From: Bacteroidales bacterium
GTDB lineage: Bacteria > Bacteroidota > Bacteroidia > Bacteroidales > JAUNSR01
Direction of reading: 5' to 3'
Assembly (NCBI GenBank): GCA_030539115.1
Contig: JAUNSR010000001.1
Location: forward strand, 109,830 to 173,829
DNA: 64,000 bases
Below the pieces are notes generated by a model. The model was not told where the DNA came from. It saw nothing but the letters and a program-made list of their open reading frames with translations, and searched no databases. The position numbers and the translations under genes are program-made. This document shows, piece by piece, positions 55,448-64,000 of the stretch (position 1 is the stretch's first letter; every line of letters begins with the position of its first letter).

Positions 55448-55642
55448 ATTTTCAATCATTTACAAATATTAAATATTACAATAATATATTGTTAATTATT
55501 TATATAATAATTATGTAATTATTATAAAATCAAAAATTCAAATTAAGATTAAAAAATCGACAATGAAAATTTGAAAATGACCGGTCAAAATTTGAAAAAC
55601 GTCGGTCAAAATTTGAAAATCATAGTAGAAAATCTGAAAATA
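55448..55642. repeat. GGTCAAAATTTGAAAA tandem repeat, about 21-bp period
   Basis: Four degenerate units follow one another: GACAATGAAAATTTGAAAAT (55559), GACCGGTCAAAATTTGAAAA (55579), GTCGGTCAAAATTTGAAAAT (55601) and ATAGTAGAAAATCTGAAAAT (about 55622). The 20-base block at 55448-55467 upstream of them is identical to 28288-28307. The distance from that block to the first GAC-containing motif is about 110 bp at both sites, so the two gaps share a dispersed element. Confidence 0.7.
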
Positions 55643-55951
55643 TTTGGCACATTATAGAGGATCAAAATGGATAAAAAGCACAAGATTATAGAATCTATCC
55701 AAATTCCGACTCTATTACGGGAATAAAAAATTTACATGAGAAAAATATTTGACCAAATGTCAAATTTGTAAAAACGGTCTTTAACACACTATGTTAAAGC
55801 ATTAATGGCGATAAATATCCAACATATACACTCAATTAATAAACAGCACAAAACCAATCACTTTCGAAAGACAATAAAGCAAACAAAAATCATATATTAC
55901 ATAAAATTAATAAATATTTTTCAAATAGCAATATTAATAATAAAAAAAGAC

Positions 55952-55981
55952 ACTCATTTTAGGCGTATACCTAAAATGAGT
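55952..55981 (-). terminator. Terminator of lepA
   Basis: ACTCATTTTAGG (55952-55963) is a perfect reverse complement of CCTAAAATGAGT (55970-55981). Read on the minus strand it is followed by GTCTTTTTTTA. It lies 25 bases past the lepA stop. Confidence 0.9.
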
Positions 55982-56005
55982 ATCTTTTTTATTAAGGTTA
56001 AATAT

Positions 56006-57793
56006 CTAATCAAGTTTTAGAACAGCGAGGAATGCTTTTTGAGGCACCTCAACCGTACCAATCTGCTTCATTCGTTTTTTTCCTTTTTTCTGTTTCTCTA
56101 GAAGTTTACGCTTACGGCTGATATCACCGCCATAACATTTGGCAGTAACATCCTTTCTTACAGCTTTGATAGTTTCTCTTGCAATAATCTTTGCTCCTAT
56201 TGCAGCCTGAATAGCAATATCAAACTGTTGACGAGGAATAAGCTCTTTAAGCTTTTCACACATTCTTCTGCCCAAGGTAACAGCATTGTCAACATGAGTC
56301 AATGTAGACAATGCATCGACAGGCTCGCCATTAAGAAGAATATCGAGTTTGATAAGTTTTGATGATCTATAATCATGAATATAATAATCAAATGAAGCAT
56401 AGCCCTTAGAGATGCTTTTTAGCTTGTCATAAAAGTCAATTACAATCTCACCTAAAGGCAAATCATAGAAAAGCTCCACTCTATCGCCTGAAATATATTC
56501 CTGTTTAATCAGTTCACCCCTTTTACCAAGGCAAAGCGACATTATCGGACCAATAAAATTGGTAGTGGTAATTACCGAAGCCCTAATATATGGTTCCTCA
56601 ATTTTTTCAATAAGAGTAATATCAGGAAGTCCAGACGGATTATGCACCTCTGTCATCTCACCTTTTTTATCATACACCTTATATGACACATTGGGAACTG
56701 TAGTTATAACATCCATGTCAAATTCCCTGTCAAGTCTTTCCTGAATAATTTCCATATGTAGAAGTCCAAGAAAACCGCAACGGAAACCAAATCCAAGAGC
56801 GAGGGAAGATTCAGGCTGAAAAGTAAGAGAGGCATCATTAAGCTGAAGCTTTTCAAGAGAAGCTCTCAAGTTTTCAAAATCTTCGCTCTCTATAGGATAT
56901 ATACCTGCAAAGACCATTGGCTTGACCTCTTCAAAGCCATCAATGCCTTTCTCACAAGGTCTGTCTTGATGAGTAATCGTATCACCCACTTTAACCTCTT
57001 TGGAAGTTTTGATACCGGAAATAATATAACCCACATCACCGGTACGAAGCTCCTTTCTTGGGTCCATATCAAGCTTAAGAACACCAATTTCGTCAGCCTC
57101 ATATTCTTTGCCGGTGGCAACAAATTTCACTTTATCGCCGGAACGAAGCACCCCATTTTCAATTTTAAAATAAGCAATAATACCTCTGAAAGAGTTGAAA
57201 ACAGAGTCAAAGATTAAAGCCTGCAACGGAGCCTCAGGATCCCCTTTAGGAGCAGGAACCTTTTCAACAATTCTTTTTAGAATCTCTTCAACTCCCATTC
57301 CGGTCTTACCGCTTGCACGAATAATATCCTCATGATCACATCCTAAAAGTTCAACGATTTGATCTTCCACCTCTTCAGGCATTGCACTTTCAAGATCGCA
57401 TTTATTGACGACAGGAATAATCTCAAGACTATGGTCAACAGCCATATAAAGGTTTGAAATAGTCTGAGCCTGAATTCCCTGAGTGCCATCAACTATAAGC
57501 AATGCGCCTTCGCATGCTGCTATTGAACGGGAGACTTCATAAGAAAAGTCTACGTGTCCGGGAGTATCAATAAGATTCAATATATATTTTTCACCTTGAT
57601 AAACATATTCCATCTGAATTGCATGGCTTTTTATTGTAATTCCTCTTTCCCTTTCCAAATCCATGTTATCAAGCACCTGCGCCTGCATTTCTCTGCCTGC
57701 AACAGTGTTGGTAAATTCAAGAAGACGGTCAGCAAGAGTACTTTTCCCGTGGTCAATATGAGCTATTATGCAAAAATTTCGAATATTCTTCAT
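56006..57793 (-). CDS. lepA: Elongation factor 4
   Basis: A 595-residue translational GTPase that back-translocates stalled ribosomes. G1 is [10 protein letters not shown] (about 11-20), switch [18 protein letters not shown] is at about 130, then the EF-G-like domains II, III and V, and the LepA-specific C-terminal domain ([26 protein letters not shown]). The name-giving [11 protein letters not shown] in switch I is present. Full length for the family. A promoter-like -7 box lies upstream at 57829-57836 and a terminator follows. It is monocistronic. Confidence 0.98.
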   Translation of the reverse strand: MKNIRNFCIIAHIDHGKSTLADRLLEFTNTVAGREMQAQVLDNMDLERERGITIKSHAIQMEYVYQGEKYILNLIDTPGHVDFSYEVSRSIAACEGALLIVDGTQGIQAQTISNLYMAVDHSLEIIPVVNKCDLESAMPEEVEDQIVELLGCDHEDIIRASGKTGMGVEEILKRIVEKVPAPKGDPEAPLQALIFDSVFNSFRGIIAYFKIENGVLRSGDKVKFVATGKEYEADEIGVLKLDMDPRKELRTGDVGYIISGIKTSKEVKVGDTITHQDRPCEKGIDGFEEVKPMVFAGIYPIESEDFENLRASLEKLQLNDASLTFQPESSLALGFGFRCGFLGLLHMEIIQERLDREFDMDVITTVPNVSYKVYDKKGEMTEVHNPSGLPDITLIEKIEEPYIRASVITTTNFIGPIMSLCLGKRGELIKQEYISGDRVELFYDLPLGEIVIDFYDKLKSISKGYASFDYYIHDYRSSKLIKLDILLNGEPVDALSTLTHVDNAVTLGRRMCEKLKELIPRQQFDIAIQAAIGAKIIARETIKAVRKDVTAKCYGGDISRKRKLLEKQKKGKKRMKQIGTVEVPQKAFLAVLKLD

Positions 57794-58309
57794 TCTAAAA
57801 ACGCTAATGGTTTAAATATTTTGAGGTGCAAAGATACACAGAAAAAATGAGACTGAATACAAAACATTAAATGAACCTTACTGCCAAGAGATTCAGATGA
57901 GTTTATATATATTAATTCATCAATTCAATAGTTAAAAAAGCAACAATACAAGCAAAACCGAACTTCTCAAAGGCTTAAATTTACTCAAATATTAAGACGA
58001 TAAATATTTATATATTCTCTTTAAATAATTATGTATATTTAGAATATGTAATATATATCCTATTCATTGTTTTTAATATCGGATTATTAAAGACAAAGGC
58101 ACTTCCAACAAGTTTTGTCTTAACAATGTAATATACTATGTAATGTTTTTGTAATATAATTGTTTTTAATTTGTGGTACGAAATATAAAAACTTATTTGC
58201 AGATGATTTATTTTATACCCAATAAACAAATAACGGATAAATCATTTTAAGTAAATATTTTGACATTACTATATAAGGAAATTAAGATAACTAATTAAAA
58301 TTTCAGTTT
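57794..58309. other. Divergent intergenic region between lepA and rprY
   Basis: A 516-bp AT-rich gap with the lepA promoter (57829-57863, minus) on its left side and the upstream region of the two-component operon on its right. No -7/-33 pair for rprY is convincing and no gene is visible. Confidence 0.5.
57829..57863 (-). promoter_or_regulatory. Candidate promoter of lepA
   Basis: On the minus strand, TATCTTTG (57836-57829) fits the -7 consensus TAnnTTTG, about 36 bases before the start codon. TTTG lies at 57863-57860, giving a spacing of 23 bases, slightly longer than the usual 19-21. Confidence 0.5.
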
Positions 58310-58999
58310 ATGAGCAATTCTTACAGAATCCTTGCTGTTGATGATGAGGAAGATTTATGTGAAATCTTAAAATTCAACTTGGAGCTTGAAGGTTATATTG
58401 TAGATGTTGCCTATTCAGCAGAAGAGGCATTAAAAAAGGATCTTTCACAGTATAATTTATTGCTTCTTGATGTTATGATGGGAAATATTTCCGGCTATCA
58501 GATGGCAAAAATTATCAGAAACAATCCGGCTCTGAGCAAAATACCAATAGTTTTTCTTACAGCAAAAGACACAGAAAATGACATGCTTCATGGATTTAAC
58601 ATCGGAGCAGACGATTATATTTCAAAACCTTATTCAATAAGAGAAGTAAGTGCAAGGGTTAAAGCTCTTTTAAGACGATCGAATGAAACTACTCCTGAAG
58701 AAAATGGAATAATTTCATATCACAGCTTGAAGATAGATACAAAAAAGAAAAAGGCGGCAATAAACGATGAAGAGCTTCAGCTGACAAAAAAAGAGTTTGA
58801 AATTTTAAAGCTCCTTTTAAGCAATATAGGGTGTGTCTTTTCCCGAGAGGAGATTCTTTCAAAGATTTGGAGCGATGAGGTATATGTTTTGGACAGAACT
58901 GTTGATGTAAACATTACACGATTAAGAAAGAAATTGGGAGACTATGGCAAAAACGTTACTACACGTTTGGGATATGGCTACTGCTTTGAACAAGTTTAA
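58310..58999 (+). CDS. rprY: OmpR-family response regulator (RprY-like)
   Basis: A 229-residue response regulator. The receiver domain has the acidic pair in AVDDEEDLCEIL, the phospho-acceptor Asp in NLLLLDVMMG (about residue 52), the conserved Thr in VFLTAKD and Lys in YISKPYSIRE (about 107). The winged-helix output domain covers about 130-229 (LTKKEFEILKLLL ... LDRTVDVNITRLRKKLGDYG). In Bacteroides and Porphyromonas the RprX/RprY pair responds to oxidative and nutritional stress. The gene symbol rests on the strong pairing with the following kinase and overall similarity, not on an alignment. It is followed after 69 bases by the kinase gene. Confidence 0.88.
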   Translation: MSNSYRILAVDDEEDLCEILKFNLELEGYIVDVAYSAEEALKKDLSQYNLLLLDVMMGNISGYQMAKIIRNNPALSKIPIVFLTAKDTENDMLHGFNIGADDYISKPYSIREVSARVKALLRRSNETTPEENGIISYHSLKIDTKKKKAAINDEELQLTKKEFEILKLLLSNIGCVFSREEILSKIWSDEVYVLDRTVDVNITRLRKKLGDYGKNVTTRLGYGYCFEQV

Positions 59000-59068
59000 T
59001 TATATCTATTAATAATTGATAAAGGGAAAAAACATTTATGATATTTCCCCTGCAATATCTTGCTGTCT

Positions 59069-60841
59069 ATGAGTAAAACATTTCATTTACCACACATACA
59101 GTTTCATAAGAGTCTTTTCTATTTTGGAACAGGCATTTTCATGATGTTTCTTTTTGCAGCTTTTCTTTATCAGTACAATCGTGAGAAAAACTATAGAAAA
59201 CAACTTTTAAATGATGTGCTTCAAAGTTATAATTACTCATTTCTCCATTATCTTGAGAATGATTCCACAACATTTCAATCATTGGATGATTTGTTGAAAT
59301 TTATTACAGACTATGATTTGCGTGTGACGATAATGGATCTTAAAGGGAATGTTTTATCCGACAATAAAGTTGATGAGAAGGAAAAATTCACAAATCATCT
59401 TGACAGAGATGAAATAGTACAAGCATTAGCCACCGGAGAAGGATATTCAATAAGAAAGTCCGACACGATGGATGAGCCTTTCTTTTACGCTGCAAAAAAA
59501 TCAGATAAGTATATTGTCAGAAGCGCATTGCCATTCAATTTTACAAAATCATATCTAACAGTAGACAAGGGATTCATTCTGTTTTTTATTTTAATGGCCA
59601 TAGCCTTTATAGGAATGGTATCATTCTTTAGCTTCAGGTTGGGAAAGGCGATCTCCACTTTAAGAGAATTTTCATTCAAAGCAGAAAACAACGAGCTAAA
59701 AGAGCTGAATCTCAGTCTTCCAAACAATGACATTGGTGATATAACACACCACATCATTCAGCTTTACATAAAATTGAATGAGGCGAAACAGGACCTTTCA
59801 ATAGAAAAAGAAAAGTTGATGAAGCATCTTCAAATATCAAAAGAGGGTCTTGCCGTTTTCTCCGGAGATAAAAAAATATTGTTTACAAATACACTTTTCA
59901 TTCAAAATGTAAATATTATCTCTGACAAGGAAATATCTACAGCAGAGGGTATTTTTGAAATAGAGGAACTGAGTCGGATAAAATATTTTCTAAATATCTA
60001 TCTTTTCAAAAATCATAACCAAAGCGAATATTTAAGTGAAAGCATTCAAGTTCAAAAAAACGGAAAAATATTTCATGTAGAAACAATAATCTTTCAAGAC
60101 AACAGTTTTGAAATATCTATAACGAATGTAACACAGCAGGAGGAGGAAACAAGACTTAAGAGACAATTGACTCAAAATGTTGCCCACGAACTAAAAACTC
60201 CTGTAAGCAGTATAAAGGGATATCTTGAAACAATAGCCAACAATCCGGATATAAACAATACAACAAAAGACCAATTTATTGAAAGATGTCTTTTTCAGGC
60301 AAACCGTCTTACTGAACTTCTTAAAGACATCTCGGTGCTTAACAGAATTGATGAAGCACAGGAACATTTTGATATTGAAGAGATAGACATTGAAAAAATG
60401 GTCACCGAACTGCTTCAGGATTCATCAAGTATCTTGACAGAGAAACAAATGGAGGCATTTGTAAATATTCCCTCCAATACAATTATTGAGGGCAACCAAC
60501 TTCTTGTCTATTCAATATTTAGGAATCTTCTTGACAATGCTATTTCTTATGCCGGAGAGGGCAAGAATATTTATATAAAATGCTACCGAAAGGATGAAGA
60601 TGCATATTACTTCAGCTTTGCAGACAATGGGAATGGCGTTGAGGAGGAGCATATAAACAGAATTTTCGAACGCTTTTATCGTGTTGACAAGGGACGTTCA
60701 AGAAAGCTTGGCGGAACAGGACTTGGACTTGCCATAGTTAAGAACGCAGTGCTTTTTCATAAAGGGGAGATTTCTGCAAAACCAAGACCGGAGGGAGGTA
60801 TAGAATTTTTATTTTCCTTAAAAAGGAAACACTCTAATTAA
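59069..60841 (+). CDS. rprX: Sensor histidine kinase (RprX-like)
   Basis: A 590-residue kinase. Two membrane helices (about 15-35 and 165-190) flank a periplasmic sensor of about 130 residues, followed by a HAMP-like linker and a PAS-like region (about 245-350). The phospho-acceptor histidine is in NVAHELKTPVSSIKGYLETI (about 374). ATPase boxes are NLLDNAISYA (N), FADNGNGVEEEH (G1) and GGTGLGLAIVKNAV (G2). The preferred start is the ATG at 59069; an upstream in-frame TTG at 59060 would add three residues. A hairpin (GGGAAA/TTTCCC, 59024-59049) lies between it and rprY and may modulate expression of the kinase relative to the regulator. Confidence 0.9.
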   Translation: MSKTFHLPHIQFHKSLFYFGTGIFMMFLFAAFLYQYNREKNYRKQLLNDVLQSYNYSFLHYLENDSTTFQSLDDLLKFITDYDLRVTIMDLKGNVLSDNKVDEKEKFTNHLDRDEIVQALATGEGYSIRKSDTMDEPFFYAAKKSDKYIVRSALPFNFTKSYLTVDKGFILFFILMAIAFIGMVSFFSFRLGKAISTLREFSFKAENNELKELNLSLPNNDIGDITHHIIQLYIKLNEAKQDLSIEKEKLMKHLQISKEGLAVFSGDKKILFTNTLFIQNVNIISDKEISTAEGIFEIEELSRIKYFLNIYLFKNHNQSEYLSESIQVQKNGKIFHVETIIFQDNSFEISITNVTQQEEETRLKRQLTQNVAHELKTPVSSIKGYLETIANNPDINNTTKDQFIERCLFQANRLTELLKDISVLNRIDEAQEHFDIEEIDIEKMVTELLQDSSSILTEKQMEAFVNIPSNTIIEGNQLLVYSIFRNLLDNAISYAGEGKNIYIKCYRKDEDAYYFSFADNGNGVEEEHINRIFERFYRVDKGRSRKLGGTGLGLAIVKNAVLFHKGEISAKPRPEGGIEFLFSLKRKHSN

Positions 60842-60991
60842 ACTTTCAATTTTAAACTGTTGTTATTTTTCCTATAAATAGATATTCATACGCCTATTTT
60901 TTGTTGGTCAATTCCAGCCATTATTTGGTTGTTTAGCCTTTAAATTAATATCGCTCCGCATTTTTAAATGCGATATATAATATGGATTTGC

Positions 60992-61110
60992 TATCTTTGA
61001 ATAAGATAAGCGGCGCCTTATCAATTACAATTTGAAAGTTTGCACTTTCAATTGTTTATTGAGTTCGGCTTGCATTATCTTTGAATAAGATAAGCGGCGC
61101 CTTATCAAAT
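60992..61110. repeat. 84-bp repeat element, second location
   Basis: 60992-61075 is one 84-bp unit and 61076-61110 the start of the next. TATCTTTGAATAAGATAAG and GCGGCGCCTTATCAA open both, and TTTATTGAGTTCGGCTTGCAT ends the first unit, as in the array at 26917-27092. The middle of the unit differs between the loci: here it forms a hairpin (CAATTTGAAAGT/ACTTTCAATTG, about 61027-61054). The remaining sequence of the gap 60842-61140 shows nothing else I can name. Confidence 0.85.
61052..61083 (+). promoter_or_regulatory. Promoter-like sequence carried by the 84-bp element
   Basis: TTG at 61052-61054 is followed after 21 bases by TATCTTTG at 61076-61083, the Bacteroidetes -33/-7 arrangement, on the plus strand 58 bases before the start codon of the beta-lactamase-fold gene. 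If it is used, the repeat element itself drives this gene. Confidence 0.55.
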
Positions 61111-61140
61111 GCATTTTAAAGCTATATTAGATTATACATC

Positions 61141-62418
61141 ATGTTATATATAAAGCAATTTATCTCATTATCAATTATATTATTACTTTTCACCTATTGC
61201 AACAAGAATAAACAAAATGATCAGGTAGAGGAAAATATCAAAATAGTAAAACCTTTAAATGAGATATTTTCAAATAAAGATTCAGAATTTGACCAAACAA
61301 AACGCTTTGACAGAAACGTTGAGAGGTTTATAAACAAATGGAATATTACAGGGGCAAGTCTTGTTGTAATGAAAAACGACTCTCTTATCTATGCCAAAGG
61401 ATATGGGTTTGCTGATAAAGAGCATAATATAAGGATGGATGTAAACAACATCTTCAGAGTGGCTTCAGTATCAAAATTAATTACTGCAACAGCTATAATG
61501 AAACTCTGTGAAGAGGGCAAATTATCTCTTGACTCAAAAATATTCGGTCATGATGGGATTTTAAATGATTCTGTTTACCTGAGCTACAGAGACAAAAAAA
61601 TAGAAAATATCACTGTTGAAAATCTTCTTCGCCATCAGGGTGGCTTCTCAAGAGGTCAGGGTGACCCTATGTTTGATTATGACATCTTAAAAAAACGTAC
61701 AGGAGCTCAATATCCCTTTACTTGTGATGATGTTATAACTTATATACTTAAAAGCAGATTGCCATATAGACCTGGGACGGTAAATTCTTATTCAAATATC
61801 GGCTATGCCGTTTTGGAAAAAGTTATAGAAAAATGCTCCAATACCAATTATGAAACATATGTAAGAAATTACATACTCCTTCCGGCAGGATGTTTTAATA
61901 TGCATTTAGGCAATTCTTACCCTGAAGAAGCCTATAGAAATGAAGTGCATTATTATGAACAGCCTGATCAGGATTTAGTGCCTAATCCTGCAGATGAAAG
62001 TATTTTCATAAGAAAATGCAACGGTGGAAATGATATAAAGTTTTTAGGAGCCGCCGGTGGGTGGATAGCCTCCCCAATTGAACTGGCAAGATTGGTTGTA
62101 TCAATTTCCGGCTCACCGCTTTATGATCAGGTTTTAAAGAAAAGATCAATTCAAAGGATGATTGAACCTGTAAAAAACACCTATCCTTTAGGTTGGATTG
62201 CCGCAACAGAGGGTGGAGAATTAATAAGGACAGGAACCATGTCGGGCACAAGCGCCTTGATAAGATACAAAAAAAATGACTTCTCCTACATATTTGTTAC
62301 AAATACCAGCACTTACAAAGGAAGCTCTCTTTCTATAGAGATAAGAAAACTTATGGACAAAGAGTTAAACAATGTAAAAAATTGGCCCTCCCGTAACCTT
62401 TTTGAAGCATCAATGTAA
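61141..62418 (+). CDS. Beta-lactamase-fold serine hydrolase lipoprotein
   Basis: A 425-residue lipoprotein (lipobox LFTYC, Cys about 20) with a class C beta-lactamase/DD-peptidase fold. The SxxK motif is RVASVSKLITATAIMKL (about residues 103-119), the YxN motif is SYSNIGYAVLEKV (about 219-222), and a third motif in the place of KTG/HTG is RTGTMSGTS (about 364-372). Family members are esterases, D-aminopeptidases or cell-wall hydrolases as often as lactamases, so antibiotic resistance is not implied. It stands alone behind the 84-bp repeat. Confidence 0.88.
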   Translation: MLYIKQFISLSIILLLFTYCNKNKQNDQVEENIKIVKPLNEIFSNKDSEFDQTKRFDRNVERFINKWNITGASLVVMKNDSLIYAKGYGFADKEHNIRMDVNNIFRVASVSKLITATAIMKLCEEGKLSLDSKIFGHDGILNDSVYLSYRDKKIENITVENLLRHQGGFSRGQGDPMFDYDILKKRTGAQYPFTCDDVITYILKSRLPYRPGTVNSYSNIGYAVLEKVIEKCSNTNYETYVRNYILLPAGCFNMHLGNSYPEEAYRNEVHYYEQPDQDLVPNPADESIFIRKCNGGNDIKFLGAAGGWIASPIELARLVVSISGSPLYDQVLKKRSIQRMIEPVKNTYPLGWIAATEGGELIRTGTMSGTSALIRYKKNDFSYIFVTNTSTYKGSSLSIEIRKLMDKELNNVKNWPSRNLFEASM

Positions 62419-62673
62419 TATAGCAGTAACACTATTGTAATAACCTAAAATCAAGTTAATAGCGTTAAACAGCATGTTTTTCAGTGAAGGAAATAAGCAT
62501 CCAAATAGGAAAGGTATATTTTGAGCCTATTCAAATTTAATTACATTTGCTATAAATTTTAAATGAAGCTTTCAATTCCGGCACATCACTTTGGCAATGC
62601 TTATCAAAGAGAATAAAAAGCTGACCTATGTGAAATTTATGTCCAAGAATTCGAGCACAACAGAATATATTTG

Positions 62674-64000
62674 ATGGAATATACTTTTCTTGACTTTCTA
62701 ACCCTTATAGGTTCTGTGGGACTTTTCCTTTATGGAATGAAACTAATGAGTGAGGGATTACAGAAAGTAGCCGGTGACAAATTAAGGAATATCCTTGCTG
62801 TTATGACCAATAACAGATTTATGGGAACTTTAACCGGTATCTTCGTAACTGCTCTTGTTCAAAGCTCATCAGCTACTACTGTTATGGTGGTCAGCTTTGT
62901 AAATGCAGGTCTTTTAAGTCTTTCTCAATCTATGGCTGTGATAATGGGTGCCAATGTAGGCACAACCGTTACTGCATGGATAATAGCTTTATTTGGCTTT
63001 AAGGTAAATATTTCTTTATTTGTTCTTCCAATCATTGCTCTTTCACTGCCATTCTTCACTTCATATTCAAACAATAAAAAATCATGGGGAGAATTTCTTA
63101 TTGGGTTTGCTTTTCTGTTTCTTGGTTTGGAGTATCTGAAAAATTCTGTTCCTGATCTTAAAGCAAATCCTGAAATATTCAGAGTATTGACAGAATATAC
63201 CCAAATGGGATTCTTTTCCATACTAATATTCATGGTTATTGGAGCTGTCTTAACGATGGTTGTTCAGGCTTCAAGCGCAACCCTTGCCATTGCTTTGATT
63301 ATGTGCAGTAAAGGATGGATATCATTTGATATTGCAGCTGCAATAATATTAGGAGGTAATATAGGTACATGTATTACACCTATTATAGCTTCAATTTCAG
63401 GGAACGTTTCTGCAAAGAGAGCTGCCATGGGACATTTCCTGTTTAATTTTTTAGGCACACTATGGACAATGATTCTGTATTATCCGTTTATAAGAATGAT
63501 TGTTTGGCTCTCAACAAATTACGGGCCTGGAAATCCTGAGGCTTTGATGGAATTTGTGAATACAGCTGACCCAAATCTTGTAAACTCCTTAAATGAAAAC
63601 ACAATCGATTTGAATGAGAGCGGAAATAGAGAAATAAAAGCATCGTTTGAGCAAATGCAGTTTTCGGTTTCCTATGCACTTTCCTTGTTTCATACCATCT
63701 TCAATATCATAAATCTTATGATTATGATTTGGTTTACCAATGGATATGTTTATTTGGTAACAAAACTTATAAAACAGCATAAATCAAATGAAGAAGAGTT
63801 CCAACTCAGATATATCTCATCCGGTATGATTGGCTCTGCTGAATTGACTCTTGTTCAAGCCAAAAAAGAGACACAGGTCTACAGTGAGCGAACAAGGAAA
63901 ATGTTTGCCATGACAAGAGAACTGTTTACAGAAAAAGAAAATAGTGAGGCATTTAGAAAAACTTATGAAAGAATTGAGAAATATGAGAATATAAGTGATA
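62674..64000 (+). CDS. Na/phosphate symporter with PhoU-like tail, N-terminal part
   Basis: About 442 residues are visible before the right edge. The frame begins ATG at 62674-62676 (MEYTFLDFLTLIGSVGLFLYGMKLMSEGLQ). The duplicated NptA/PNaS core repeats are plain: ALVQSSSATTVMVVSFVNAG with NVGTTVTAWI, then VVQASSATLAIALIMCSKG with NIGTCITPII. The QSSSATT/QASSATL signature is diagnostic of this sodium-phosphate cotransporter family. A soluble helical region follows from about residue 370 (KQHKSNEEEFQLRY...), the start of the PhoU-like domain common in bacterial members. The gap before it (62419-62673) holds no gene or clear terminator. Confidence 0.93.
   Translation, partial: MEYTFLDFLTLIGSVGLFLYGMKLMSEGLQKVAGDKLRNILAVMTNNRFMGTLTGIFVTALVQSSSATTVMVVSFVNAGLLSLSQSMAVIMGANVGTTVTAWIIALFGFKVNISLFVLPIIALSLPFFTSYSNNKKSWGEFLIGFAFLFLGLEYLKNSVPDLKANPEIFRVLTEYTQMGFFSILIFMVIGAVLTMVVQASSATLAIALIMCSKGWISFDIAAAIILGGNIGTCITPIIASISGNVSAKRAAMGHFLFNFLGTLWTMILYYPFIRMIVWLSTNYGPGNPEALMEFVNTADPNLVNSLNENTIDLNESGNREIKASFEQMQFSVSYALSLFHTIFNIINLMIMIWFTNGYVYLVTKLIKQHKSNEEEFQLRYISSGMIGSAELTLVQAKKETQVYSERTRKMFAMTRELFTEKENSEAFRKTYERIEKYENISD

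Larger units (their letters stand above)
55127..56005. other. AT-rich intergenic region between nhaA and lepA
   Basis: An 879-bp gap holding the nhaA upstream sequence, the repeat element at 55448-55642 and the lepA terminator at 55952-55981. A short plus-strand frame ending within lepA (55805-56020) has no recognisable protein features and I do not accept it. Confidence 0.55.

Noticed and set aside
55805-56020. 71-codon plus-strand frame before lepA
   Set aside because: It is rich in Ile, Lys and Asn, runs through the lepA terminator and into the lepA coding end, and shows no family pattern.
58029-58229. 66-codon minus-strand frame upstream of rprY
   Set aside because: Low-complexity translation of AT-rich DNA in a promoter region; no signal peptide or motif.
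60816-60965. Possible repeats after the histidine kinase gene (CCTATAAATAGATATTC versus CCTTTAAATTAATATCG)
   Set aside because: Shifts of 55 and 66 bp are inconsistent and the match is imperfect, so I did not count it with the 63-bp loci.
61141-62418. Reading the serine hydrolase as an antibiotic-resistance beta-lactamase
   Set aside because: The third motif is RTG and the protein is a lipoprotein of the broad class C-like family, whose members are mostly esterases or peptidases.

Overview
The window comes from a low-GC member of the Bacteroidota, most probably order Bacteroidales. This rests on the gene families rather than on any database search: SprA/Sov (the type IX secretion translocon) directly after ruvA, a C10 peptidase with a type IX C-terminal sorting domain, DUF4493 lipoproteins, cydAB preceded by DUF4492, a GH97 enzyme, the B12-capture pair BtuB/BtuG, and an RprY/RprX-type two-component system. 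Start codons mostly lack a Shine-Dalgarno sequence, and several upstream regions carry the Bacteroidetes -7 box TAnnTTTG.

Layout. 1-4198 (minus): an operon of three DUF4493 surface lipoproteins and the start of an outer-membrane barrel protein cut by the left edge. 5043-13097 (plus): ruvA and sprA. 13349-22081 (minus): an OsmC-like peroxidase, a secreted C10 cysteine peptidase, a DUF4153 membrane protein and the cytochrome bd operon (DUF4492-cydA-cydB). 22457-27889: GH97 glycosidase, EamA transporter, MFS exporter and an RsiV-like lipoprotein. 28827-40281 (plus): a cobalamin locus with promoter, B12 riboswitch, btuB, btuG, then cobQ, cobD, cbiB, a BtuF-like lipoprotein, cobU, cobT, cobS and cobC. 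It takes up corrinoids and completes them from cobyric acid or cobinamide; no corrin-ring genes and no BtuC/BtuD are present. A helicase starts one base after cobC. 42849-51017: transglutaminase-like lipoprotein, NAD synthetase, acetyltransferase, DJ-1 protein, S37-type peptidase and a TSCPD protein. 51157-57793 (minus): an MacB/FtsX-type permease gene broken by one in-frame TGA, nhaA and lepA. 58310-64000 (plus): rprY/rprX, a beta-lactamase-fold lipoprotein and the start of a Na/phosphate symporter cut by the right edge.

The most unusual signal is not a gene. Many intergenic stretches are degenerate tandem repeats with a period of 63 bp (21 codons), and at cydA, cydB and nadE the repeat unit is a copy of the gene's own 3' end including its last codons. 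The same 63-bp period appears after cobS, after the helicase and between sprA and osmC. Other repeats here are also near multiples of 21 bp: an 84-bp element at two sites 34 kb apart, a 42-bp (14-residue) repeat inside the C10 peptidase, and 21-bp repeats carrying a GACGGTCAAAATTTGA motif in large AT-rich gaps. I know of no named element that explains this.

No tRNA, rRNA, CRISPR array, insertion sequence or prophage was recognised.
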